Shown here: positions 1-11,196 of the stretch, in pieces | Layout: each line of letters opens with the position of its first letter | Position numbering within the stretch: the stretch's first letter is position 1 | NCBI GenBank assembly: GCA_024695285.1 | Contig: JAILIM010000061.1 | Span: 1 to 22,316 of the forward strand | DNA: 22,316 nucleotides | Source: Bacteroidales bacterium | GTDB taxonomy: Bacteria; Bacteroidota; Bacteroidia; Bacteroidales; UBA932 | Direction of reading: 5' to 3' | Notes under the pieces: model-generated | Told to the model about the DNA's origin: nothing | The model's input: only the letters and a program-made list of their open reading frames with translations | Databases searched by the model: none | Made by a program: the position numbers and the translations under genes

Positions 1-28
1 TAGATTCTTCGCTGCGCTCAGAATGACA
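1..28. repeat. REP-like imperfect palindrome
   Basis: An imperfect palindrome at the very edge of the window: ATTCT (4-8) pairs with AGAAT (20-24), with an inner GC/GC pair around a TGC loop and a 2x2 mismatch. Near-identical 'CTTCGCTGCGCTCAGAATGAC' words are, from memory, dispersed repeats in many bacterial genomes. It may continue beyond position 1. Whether it is multicopy in this genome cannot be seen from here. Confidence 0.4.
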
Positions 29-99
29 TTCGGGGCTCAGGAGGAACGTTAGCAAATGGGGTTCGAAGGCAGAAGGAAACGAGGAAGGACGGGATTAGC

Positions 100-114
100 C
101 ACGGCTGCGCCGTG
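100..114. repeat. Short GC-rich hairpin
   Basis: CACGGC (100-105) and GCCGTG (109-114) form a 6 bp stem with a TGC loop. On the plus strand it is followed by a pyrimidine-rich stretch (CCTTTTCCCTTTC), so it could act as a weak terminator, but no plus-strand gene is visible upstream. Part of the hairpin cluster downstream of the tRNA-Ser gene. Confidence 0.4.
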
Positions 115-155
115 CCTTTTCCCTTTCTGTCCGGGAGCAATCATGTTGCCGGTAC

Positions 156-171
156 GGGGGCTGAAGCCCCC
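156..171. repeat. GC hairpin with TGAA loop
   Basis: GGGGGC (156-161), TGAA (162-165) and GCCCCC (166-171) form a perfect 6 bp stem. The TGAA loop is the same tetraloop found in the much longer hairpin just downstream. No coding function is visible. Confidence 0.45.
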
Positions 172-174
172 TCT

Positions 175-238
175 GCTTTTGCCTGAAGAGGCCCGGAGCA
201 AGCGTGAACGTTTGCTCCGGGCCTCTTCAAACAAAAGC
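175..238. repeat. Long inverted repeat, 20 bp stem
   Basis: The arms 185-204 and 209-228 are complementary over 20 bp with one G.T-type mismatch and enclose a TGAA loop (205-208). Outside a 3x3 internal loop, a further 7 bp (GCTTTTG 175-181 with CAAAAGC 232-238) extends the stem. The structure lies 3' of the minus-strand tRNA-Ser gene, so it could end that transcript or protect its 3' end. Neither strand has a T-run directly after the stem, so it is not a standard intrinsic terminator. It may instead be a repetitive extragenic palindrome. Confidence 0.65.
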
Positions 239-256
239 GCCGCACTTTCGTGCGGC
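239..256. terminator. Hairpin 3' of tRNA-Ser, possible terminator or processing site
   Basis: GCCGCAC (239-245) and GTGCGGC (250-256) form a perfect 7 bp stem with a four-base loop. It lies 22 bases beyond the tRNA 3' end on the minus strand. On that strand the stem is followed by GCTTTTGTTTG, a moderately T-rich tract, which makes it the best terminator candidate for the tRNA transcript. That tract also forms one arm of the neighbouring long hairpin. Confidence 0.45.
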
Positions 257-278
257 ACCGGCAAATGATTGCATAGCG

Positions 279-368
279 CGGAGAGAAAGGGATTCGAACC
301 CCCGAAGCAGGTTGTGCCCGCTTAGCGCATTTCGAGTGCGCCGACATAGACCACTCGGCCATCTCTCC
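279..368 (-). tRNA. tRNA-Ser (anticodon CGA)
   Basis: Read on the minus strand, a 90-nt cloverleaf with acceptor stem GGAGAGA (5' end at 368) pairing with TCTCTCC (3' end), and discriminator G. The anticodon stem GCGCA/TGCGC encloses loop CTCGAAA, giving anticodon CGA, which decodes UCG serine codons. The long variable arm (around AGCGGGCACAACCTGCT) is typical of class II tRNAs and fits serine, and the T arm contains GGTTCGAATCC. No CCA is encoded at the 3' end, so CCA must be added after transcription. It is divergent from dusB, whose start codon is 39 bp from the tRNA 5' end. Confidence 0.95.
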
Positions 369-373
369 GGGTG

Positions 374-381
374 CAAAGTTC
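374..381 (-). promoter_or_regulatory. Possible -7 element for tRNA-Ser
   Basis: On the minus strand the octamer GAACTTTG matches the Bacteroidetes -7 box TAnnTTTG at all but the first fixed base, and lies 5 bases upstream of the tRNA 5' end. No convincing -33 TTTG is seen at the right distance. It partly interleaves with the oppositely facing dusB promoter region. Confidence 0.3.
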
Positions 382-393
382 GTAAAAAATATT

Positions 394-401
394 TAAATTT
401 G
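394..401 (+). promoter_or_regulatory. Putative dusB -7 box
   Basis: TAAATTTG matches the Bacteroidetes -7 consensus TAnnTTTG exactly. Only 6 bases separate it from the dusB ATG at 408, so transcription would begin at or next to the start codon and the mRNA would be leaderless. No good -33 TTTG lies 19-21 bp upstream, since that stretch is the end of the tRNA-Ser gene, and this lowers confidence. Confidence 0.45.
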
Positions 402-407
402 TACACT

Positions 408-1428
408 ATGCGGATTGGAGATTTGGAATTTGGTGATAAACCGCTGTTTCTTGCACCTATGGAGGATGTTACGGACGTTTCGTTCCGTGTCCTATGCAAG
501 GAGCAGGGGGCCGCGATGGTCTACACGGAGTTCGTCCCGTCGGACGGCCTGATCCGGGACGCCGACAGGGCCATCGCCAAGATGCGCACCCTTCCCGAGG
601 AAGCCCCCGTCGGCATACAGATCTACGGCCACATACCCGAATCCATGGTCGAAGCCGCCAGGATGGCGGACCGCGCCGCCGAAATTGCCGGCGGCCACGG
701 CGCAGACCTCATCGACATCAACTTCGGCTGCCCCGTGTCCAAGATCGCAGGGCGGGGCGCCGGCAGCGGGATGATGCGCGAGCCCGACAAGATGGTGGCA
801 ATCACCAAGGCCGTCGTGGAGGCAGTGCGGAAGCCCGTGACCGTGAAGACCCGCCTCGGCTGGGACGAGAACACGAAGATAATCGTGGAGCTCGCCGAGC
901 GCCTGCAGGATGTTGGCATCCAGGCAATTACCATCCACGGCCGCACCCGCCAGCAGATGTACAAGGGCGAAGCCGACTGGACCCTCATAGGCGAAGTGAA
1001 GAACAATCCCCGGATGCACATCCCCGTGATCGGCAACGGCGACATCACCTCCGGCCCCAGGGCCCGGGAGGCCTTCGACCGCTACGGCGTGGATGCCATC
1101 ATGATCGGCCGCGCCTCTTTCGGGCACCCCTGGATATTCCGCGAAATCCGCCACTACCTCGACACGGGTGAGCCCCTGCCGCCGCTGTCCGTGGAGGAAA
1201 GGGTCCGGCTCGCCAAACGCCATTTCGAGCTGTCCCTAAGCTACAAAGGCGAGCGCCGCGGCATCTTCGAGATGCGCCGGCACCTCAGCTGCTACTTCAA
1301 AGGCCTGCCCGAATTCAAGTCCACCAGGATGAAGCTCGTCACCTCCACCGACCCCGACGAGATCCGCGCCACCCTCGACTACATAGCCACCCAGTGGGCA
1401 GGAGTCCCGCTCGAGACCACCAACGTGT

Positions 1429-1439
<11 letters not shown>
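408..1439 (+). CDS. dusB: tRNA-dihydrouridine synthase, DusB family
   Basis: A 343-residue FMN-dependent enzyme that reduces specific uridines in the D-loop of tRNA to dihydrouridine, using NAD(P)H, in the cytoplasm. The N-terminal KPLFLAPMEDVTD segment is the Dus TIM-barrel start. The motif NFGCPVSK places the catalytic cysteine at about residue 108. IHGRTR, the VIGNGDI strand and IGRASFGHPWIF are the FMN-binding elements near the C-terminal end of the barrel. Length is normal for DusB. The start at 408 was chosen because the protein matches the family from MRIGDLEFGDK; upstream in-frame starts would read through the tRNA-Ser gene. It overlaps lpxK by 11 bp and heads the dusB-lpxK-lacZ operon. 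The DusB subfamily assignment rests on overall motif spacing and is less certain than the Dus family itself. Confidence 0.93.
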
Positions 1440-6159
<4,720 letters not shown>

Positions 6160-6172
6160 ATTGCGTGAATTT

Positions 6173-6877
6173 TTAGGCGTGTACGATAGTGCCGATGGGC
6201 TCTCCATTCAACAGGCGTGCCAGATTGCCGGGCACTGTGACGTCGAACACCACGATGGGCACGGGGCCCTGCTCGCAGAGGGAGTATGCCGTCTGGTCCA
6301 TGACCTTGAGGTGGTCGGCGAGGGCCTTGGTGAACGTTAGCTCCTCATAACGCGTCGCGGTGGGGTCCTTTTCGGGGTCGGCCGTGTAGACTCCGTCCAC
6401 GCGGGTGCCTTTCAGGAGGGCGTCGGCGCCGAGTTCCAGGGCGCGCAGTGCGGCTCCGGAGTCGGTGGTGAAGAAGGGGTTGCCCGTGCCGCCGGCGATG
6501 AGCGCCACGCCGCCCTCTTCGAGCACGCGGACAGCGTTGTCGCGGGTGTAGTAGCGGGCGTAGGGCTCGATGGGCGTGGCCGTGAACACTTCCGCGTTGA
6601 GACCCTGGCTCCTGATGGCACTGGACAGCGCGAGCGAGTTGATGATGGTGGCGAGCATGCCCATGCGGTCGCCGATGACGCGGTCGAGGCCGTCGCCCAC
6701 GCCCTGCAGGCCGCGGAAGATGTTGCCGCCGCCGTTGACGATGGCCACCTGGTGGCCGGCGCGGACGGCCGCTACGATTTCAGATGCGAATTTGTTGAGG
6801 CTGGCGGGATCGAGGCCCTTTCCTTCGGGGCCGCCGAGGCTTTCGCCGCTAAGTTTCAGTAATACTCTCTTATACAT
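6173..6877 (-). CDS. pyrH: UMP kinase PyrH
   Basis: A 234-residue amino-acid-kinase-fold enzyme, normally hexameric, that phosphorylates UMP to UDP with ATP in pyrimidine nucleotide synthesis. Family motifs are visible in order: KRVLLKLSGESL at the N-terminus, VNGGGNIFRG, the UMP-binding DRMGMLATIINSLAL, and GGTGNPFFTTDSGAALRALE. The start at 6877 (MYKRVLLKLSGE) is favoured over one ten codons upstream because it matches the usual N-terminus and leaves room for the promoter leader. The pyrH-frr order is a widely conserved pair. No truncation or missing residues were seen. Confidence 0.97.
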   Translation of the reverse strand: MYKRVLLKLSGESLGGPEGKGLDPASLNKFASEIVAAVRAGHQVAIVNGGGNIFRGLQGVGDGLDRVIGDRMGMLATIINSLALSSAIRSQGLNAEVFTATPIEPYARYYTRDNAVRVLEEGGVALIAGGTGNPFFTTDSGAALRALELGADALLKGTRVDGVYTADPEKDPTATRYEELTFTKALADHLKVMDQTAYSLCEQGPVPIVVFDVTVPGNLARLLNGEPIGTIVHA

Positions 6878-6904
6878 TTGCGTGCTAAAATTCAATGCAA
6901 GAAA

Positions 6905-6936
6905 CAAAAATATCGGAAAATTCTTAAAAATGCAAA
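6905..6936 (-). promoter_or_regulatory. pyrH-frr promoter
   Basis: On the minus strand TTTG (complement of 6933-6936) is followed after 20 bases by TATTTTTG (complement of 6905-6912), a full match to the Bacteroidetes sigma-ABfr pattern TTTG-N19/20-TAnnTTTG. It lies about 27 bp upstream of the pyrH ATG. It is divergent from the TonB-receptor promoter about 40 bp away. Confidence 0.8.
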
Positions 6937-6954
6937 CAAGGCTCTAAACCTTGG

Positions 6955-6985
6955 TGTGCAAAAAACATCTAATTTATTATATTTG
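6955..6985 (+). promoter_or_regulatory. Promoter of the TonB receptor operon
   Basis: The -7 box TATATTTG (6978-6985) is a perfect TAnnTTTG match, 10 bases upstream of the receptor ATG at 6996. A -33 candidate TGTG (6955-6958) lies 19 bases upstream and matches TTTG at three of four positions. The identical -7 octamer recurs upstream of sdhC and of the first hexosaminidase gene. Confidence 0.7.
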
Positions 6986-6995
6986 CGCAGTATTT

Positions 6996-9900
6996 ATGAG
7001 AAGGTTAATCATCGGACTGCTGCTCTTGGCGGGAGCTGTGTGCTCCGCCCAGACTCCGCTCTACAGGGGACGGACCATGGTCGAGTATGATTTTCCTTTC
7101 AACGGCCACTACTTCTGGTTCGATCCCGAGTTCCGTCCCGGAACCGTCTGCTTCAACGGCGATGTCTACGAAGACGTGATGATCAACATCAACGCCCACA
7201 CCGGCGAACTGCTCACCCGGGAGAGCCGCTTCGCCTCCCCGGTGGTGCTTCCCAGGGAACTCACTCCCTGGTTCGAACTGGACGGCATACGCTACGTCAA
7301 CCTCCGCGCCTGCGGCATCCCGGAGGCTCCGGAGGGCTACTTCCAGGTGCTGCGCGACCATCGCGAGACGGTTTACCACCAGCGTGTCAAGCTGTTTGCC
7401 CGCGAGCCCGGCAACCACAACGGCGAGCGCGGCATCGGCTACGACGACCCCAACTACCGCGAGAAAATCATCGCCTACTTCCACCAGAGCGACAAGTACT
7501 ACGCCGAGCGCAGAGGCAAGTTCAAGAGAATTCACCCGGGCCGCCGGCGCATATCCCGTTTCGAACCTGTAGCCGAGCCGTTCTCCGATATCCCCTTTGA
7601 TCCTTCGGCACCCCGCGCGCTGGCCTACAGCGCCCCACGCGTCCCCGGCACCAGGGCCGAACTGCCCGCCGACTGGTTCTCCACCGGCGAAATGTCCGCC
7701 AACCGCCGGGCCGTACTCGAGGCCATAGAGCAGGAGAACCTCATCGCCAACTACCGCAACAAAACCTACGAAATCGGCCGTACAGGCAACTCCAAGGGCC
7801 CAGTGGTAGTCACCGGCACCGTCCGTGACGTCGCCACAGGCGAAACACTCCCTTCCGTGCTCGTGACCGACAGCAGCGGCCGCCTCTACAGCTACACCGA
7901 CGAGAACGGCGTCTACACCCTGAAACTCCCGCTCGGCGAGAACCTGCTGTGCTTCCGGGAGACCACCAAGGAAGACATGGACATCCACGTCATCGTCCGC
8001 GGCGAAGGCGGCCTGGACATTGTCATGCGTGAGAAGGTCACAGCCCTGAAGAGCGCCTACGTGACCGCCAACTCCATGGCGGAGCACCGCCGGGCCGGGA
8101 TGGGGCTTGAGACCATCAACTCCAACCTGGTCAGCCACATACCCTCCGCGTTCGGCGAAGGCGACGTCATCAAGGCCGTCCTGACCCTTCCCGGCGTCAA
8201 GTCCGTCGGCGAGGCCTCCAGCGGCTTCAACGTGCGCGGCGGCTCCTCCGACCAGAACCTCATACTGCTTAACGGCGGCACCATCTACAACCCCAGCCAC
8301 CTCTTCGGCGTCTTCTCGGCGTTCAACAACGACGTGCTCGATGAGGTAGAACTCTACAAGAGCTCCATCCCGGTCCAGTTCGGCGGCCGCATCTCCTCCG
8401 TGCTGGACATCACCACCCGCGACGGAAGCACCGACCGCATCCACGGCTCGCTGGGCCTGGGCATACTGACCAGCCACGCCTCCATCGAAGGCCCCATAGT
8501 CAAGGACAAGACCACCTTCGTGCTCGGCGGCCGCACCACCTACTCCGACTGGATGCTCCGCCAGCTTCCGCAGAACAGCGGCTATTCCGGCGGCAACGCC
8601 TCCTTCAGCGACGTCAACCTCGGCGTCACCCACCGCTTCGACGAGCGCAACTCCCTGAAACTGACCGCTTATTGGTCCCGCGACAAGTTCACGTTCCGCG
8701 GCGACACCACCTTCCGCTACTCCAACCTAGACGTGGCCCTGAAGTGGCGCCGCAAGCTCGACGGTGACGGCAATCTGGAGGTCTCCACCGGCTACGACCA
8801 GTACTCCAACATACTCGACAGGGGTTATGAGACCGACGAGACCGGCGCCTGGTCGCTCGCTACCGACATACGCCAGGGCTTTCTGCGTGCCGGCGTGCGG
8901 CAGCGCCTCGGTACCCACACCCTGACCTGGGGCGGCGACGCAGTACTCTATGCCCTCAACCCCGGCACCCTCTCGCCCATTGATGGCTCCCTCGTGGTGC
9001 CGAAGGTGCTTGCTCCCGAGATGGCGCTGGAACCCGCGGTCTACGTCGGCGACCAGTGGCAGCCGCAGGACAGTCCCTTCTCGCTGGACTACGGCCTGCG
9101 CCTGTCCTCCTTCCTCGCCTTCGCGCCAGCGAAGCTCTACGGCGGTCCCGAGCTGCGCGTCAGCGGCAAATACTCTCCGCTCGCCAACCTCTCCTTTAAG
9201 GCCGGGTTCAACACCATGAACCAGTATATCCACCTGATTTCCAACACTTCATCCATATCCCCTATGGACACCTGGCGCCTCTCCGGCAAGGACATCCTGC
9301 CACAGAAAGGCTGGCAGGCGGCCACCGGAATCTACTGGACGGTGTTCGGAAACGAGCTGGACATCTCCCTCGAGGGCTACTACAAGCGGATGGACAACTA
9401 CCTGGACTACAAGTCCGGCGCCGTGCTGGCCATGAACGAGCGCCTCACCGAGGACCTCGTGCCCACCAGAGGCAAGTCCTACGGCGTCGAGCTCATGCTC
9501 CGCAAGCTCTCCGGCCGCCTGACCGGCTGGGTGTCCTATACCTGGTCCCGCGCCTTCCTGCAGGAGAAGGGCGACCGCGGCCCCGACACCATCAACGGCG
9601 GTGACTGGTACAACGCCCCCTACGACAAGCCCCATGACCTCAAGCTGGTGGGCAACTACAAGTTCACGCACCGCTACTCCATGTCCTTCAATCTGGACTA
9701 CTCCACCGGCCGTCCCGTCACCGTGCCAGTGGGCCAGTACTACTACGGCAACGCGCTGCGCCTGATGTACTCGGAACGCAACGCCTACCGCATCCCCGAT
9801 TACTTCCGCCTCGACCTGGCGTTCAACATCGAACCCGGGCACTACCTGAAGGCCTTCACGCACATGTCAGCCACCATCGGCTGCTACAACGTGACCGGCA

Positions 9901-10016
9901 GGCACAACGCCTACTCCGTGTTCTATAACACCGGCGGCGGCACCGGCGTGAAGGGTTACATGCTCTCCGTGTTCGCCACCCAGGTGCCCTACCTGAGTCT
10001 AAACCTGAAGTTCTGA
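6996..10016 (+). CDS. TonB-dependent outer-membrane receptor (DUF4249-associated type)
   Basis: A 1006-residue outer-membrane receptor for TonB-driven import of an unknown ligand. A signal peptide (MRRLIIGLLLLAGAVCSAQ) is followed by an N-terminal region of about 250 residues without the usual STN or SusC features. Next come a carboxypeptidase-regulatory-like beta-sandwich (~268-345, VTGTVRDVATGETLPSVLV), a plug domain (~370-480, with FNVRGGSSDQNLILLNGG and YNPSHLFGVFSAFN), and a beta-barrel ending in LSLNLKF with a terminal aromatic residue, as expected for BAM-assembled barrels. The start at 6996 gives a clean signal peptide; an upstream TTG at 6951 would add 15 residues and lie upstream of the promoter -7 box. 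It is first gene of a trio, one base before the DUF4249 gene. No SusD partner is present. Confidence 0.9.
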   Translation: MRRLIIGLLLLAGAVCSAQTPLYRGRTMVEYDFPFNGHYFWFDPEFRPGTVCFNGDVYEDVMININAHTGELLTRESRFASPVVLPRELTPWFELDGIRYVNLRACGIPEAPEGYFQVLRDHRETVYHQRVKLFAREPGNHNGERGIGYDDPNYREKIIAYFHQSDKYYAERRGKFKRIHPGRRRISRFEPVAEPFSDIPFDPSAPRALAYSAPRVPGTRAELPADWFSTGEMSANRRAVLEAIEQENLIANYRNKTYEIGRTGNSKGPVVVTGTVRDVATGETLPSVLVTDSSGRLYSYTDENGVYTLKLPLGENLLCFRETTKEDMDIHVIVRGEGGLDIVMREKVTALKSAYVTANSMAEHRRAGMGLETINSNLVSHIPSAFGEGDVIKAVLTLPGVKSVGEASSGFNVRGGSSDQNLILLNGGTIYNPSHLFGVFSAFNNDVLDEVELYKSSIPVQFGGRISSVLDITTRDGSTDRIHGSLGLGILTSHASIEGPIVKDKTTFVLGGRTTYSDWMLRQLPQNSGYSGGNASFSDVNLGVTHRFDERNSLKLTAYWSRDKFTFRGDTTFRYSNLDVALKWRRKLDGDGNLEVSTGYDQYSNILDRGYETDETGAWSLATDIRQGFLRAGVRQRLGTHTLTWGGDAVLYALNPGTLSPIDGSLVVPKVLAPEMALEPAVYVGDQWQPQDSPFSLDYGLRLSSFLAFAPAKLYGGPELRVSGKYSPLANLSFKAGFNTMNQYIHLISNTSSISPMDTWRLSGKDILPQKGWQAATGIYWTVFGNELDISLEGYYKRMDNYLDYKSGAVLAMNERLTEDLVPTRGKSYGVELMLRKLSGRLTGWVSYTWSRAFLQEKGDRGPDTINGGDWYNAPYDKPHDLKLVGNYKFTHRYSMSFNLDYSTGRPVTVPVGQYYYGNALRLMYSERNAYRIPDYFRLDLAFNIEPGHYLKAFTHMSATIGCYNVTGRHNAYSVFYNTGGGTGVKGYMLSVFATQVPYLSLNLKF

Positions 10017-10017
10017 G

Positions 10018-11196
10018 ATGAGAAAGTCCAAGTTCATACTGCTGGCCTCCCTGCTGCTCGTGTCCGGATGCATCTATCCCTTCCGGGCGGATATCGAGAG
10101 CGGGTCGTTTGACAACATAGTGGTCTCGGGCGACATCCTGATCGGCGAACCCACCCGGATCACCCTGACTTATGTCTATCCCCTTTCGGCTTCTGTGTCC
10201 GAGATGCGGAAGGAGTATCCTACCGGCAAACTGACCATTGAAAACGACTCCGGAAGCAGCTGGAAGGGCAGTTACCAGTACCGCGGCGTCTATGTGTTCG
10301 ACACGTCCTCGGCCCCCGCTTCCGGCAAGTACAGGCTCCGCATCACCCTGAACGACGGCAGGGAATACGAAACCCCATGGACAGGCGTGAAGCAGGCTCC
10401 GGTCATCACCGACTTCAGATATGAGGGCACAGACGACGGCGTAGGGCTCTTCCTGAGCCTGGACGGCGCCGACTCCCTCTGGAACTTCCGCTGGGACTAC
10501 ACCGAGACCTGGGAGTACCACGCCGACTACATCCCCGCGTTCATGTTCGTGCCGGGCCTGCCCGAGTCCGACCGGGAGGACCCCGAAAAGATCTACAGGG
10601 AGCCGGACCCCAGTGAAATCAACTACACCTGCTGGAGCACCAAGAGCTCCATCGAGCCCGGCCTGGGCAGCGCCGAGGGGCAGTCGGACAACTGCCTGAA
10701 GGACGTCTGTTTCATGACGATAAAGTCCACGGACATACGCATATCCACCCTGTACTCGATGCTGCTGAACGTCCGCGGCATATCCGCCGATGCGCTGGCA
10801 TGGCACAGGCACATGAACGCCATGTCCAACGAATCCGGCTCGCTGTTCTCCCCGACCCCCAGCGAGATGCGCGGCAACATCCTCTGCACCACCGACGAGA
10901 CTCAGATCGCCCTGGGCTTCGTGGACGTGGTCTGCTGCGTGTCCAGGCGCATCTACGTGCCCAACCGCTTCTACAACAGGGCCTACGACCCCGAGCTGTT
11001 CCTCTTCTTCCCCGAACCTGACGAGGACGGCAACTACAACTTCGACCAGCTCTACATAACCGGTGACGCACCGGTGCGGGGCGAGGAGCCTTCCCTGACC
11101 GGCGTGGAATGGGGCCCGAAACGATGCACGGACTGCACGCAGCTCGGCGGCACGACCACCGAGCCGGAATGGTGGAAAAAAGACTATAAGCCATGA
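10018..11196 (+). CDS. DUF4249 lipoprotein
   Basis: A 392-residue predicted lipoprotein. The signal sequence ends in the lipobox LVSGC with Cys18 as the acylated residue, so it should sit in the outer or inner membrane leaflet facing the periplasm or surface. The body matches DUF4249 proteins: an N-terminal beta-rich part (IVVSGDILIGEPTRITLTY), a central WNFRWDYTETWEY segment, EMRGNILCTTDE, and a C-terminal CTDC motif (Cys370 and Cys373) followed by GGTTTEPEWW. DUF4249 proteins are commonly encoded next to a TonB-dependent receptor of the type seen immediately upstream, so it probably works as a receptor accessory or ligand-binding lipoprotein, but no biochemical role is established to my knowledge. 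It starts one base after the receptor stop and overlaps the next gene by ATGA. Confidence 0.85.
   Translation: MRKSKFILLASLLLVSGCIYPFRADIESGSFDNIVVSGDILIGEPTRITLTYVYPLSASVSEMRKEYPTGKLTIENDSGSSWKGSYQYRGVYVFDTSSAPASGKYRLRITLNDGREYETPWTGVKQAPVITDFRYEGTDDGVGLFLSLDGADSLWNFRWDYTETWEYHADYIPAFMFVPGLPESDREDPEKIYREPDPSEINYTCWSTKSSIEPGLGSAEGQSDNCLKDVCFMTIKSTDIRISTLYSMLLNVRGISADALAWHRHMNAMSNESGSLFSPTPSEMRGNILCTTDETQIALGFVDVVCCVSRRIYVPNRFYNRAYDPELFLFFPEPDEDGNYNFDQLYITGDAPVRGEEPSLTGVEWGPKRCTDCTQLGGTTTEPEWWKKDYKP

Noticed and set aside
185..228. Classical rho-independent terminator for tRNA-Ser
   Set aside because: The stem is strong, but neither strand has a T-run directly after it. It is kept as an inverted repeat of unknown role.
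204..407. N-terminal extension of DusB starting at 204
   Set aside because: It would translate through the tRNA-Ser gene on the other strand and adds residues not found in the Dus family.
6951..6995. Alternative TTG start for the TonB receptor
   Set aside because: It precedes the promoter -7 box and would bury the signal peptide behind 15 residues.
6996..11196. SusC/SusD polysaccharide import pair
   Set aside because: The receptor lacks the SusC layout, and the neighbouring lipoprotein matches DUF4249 rather than the helical SusD fold.
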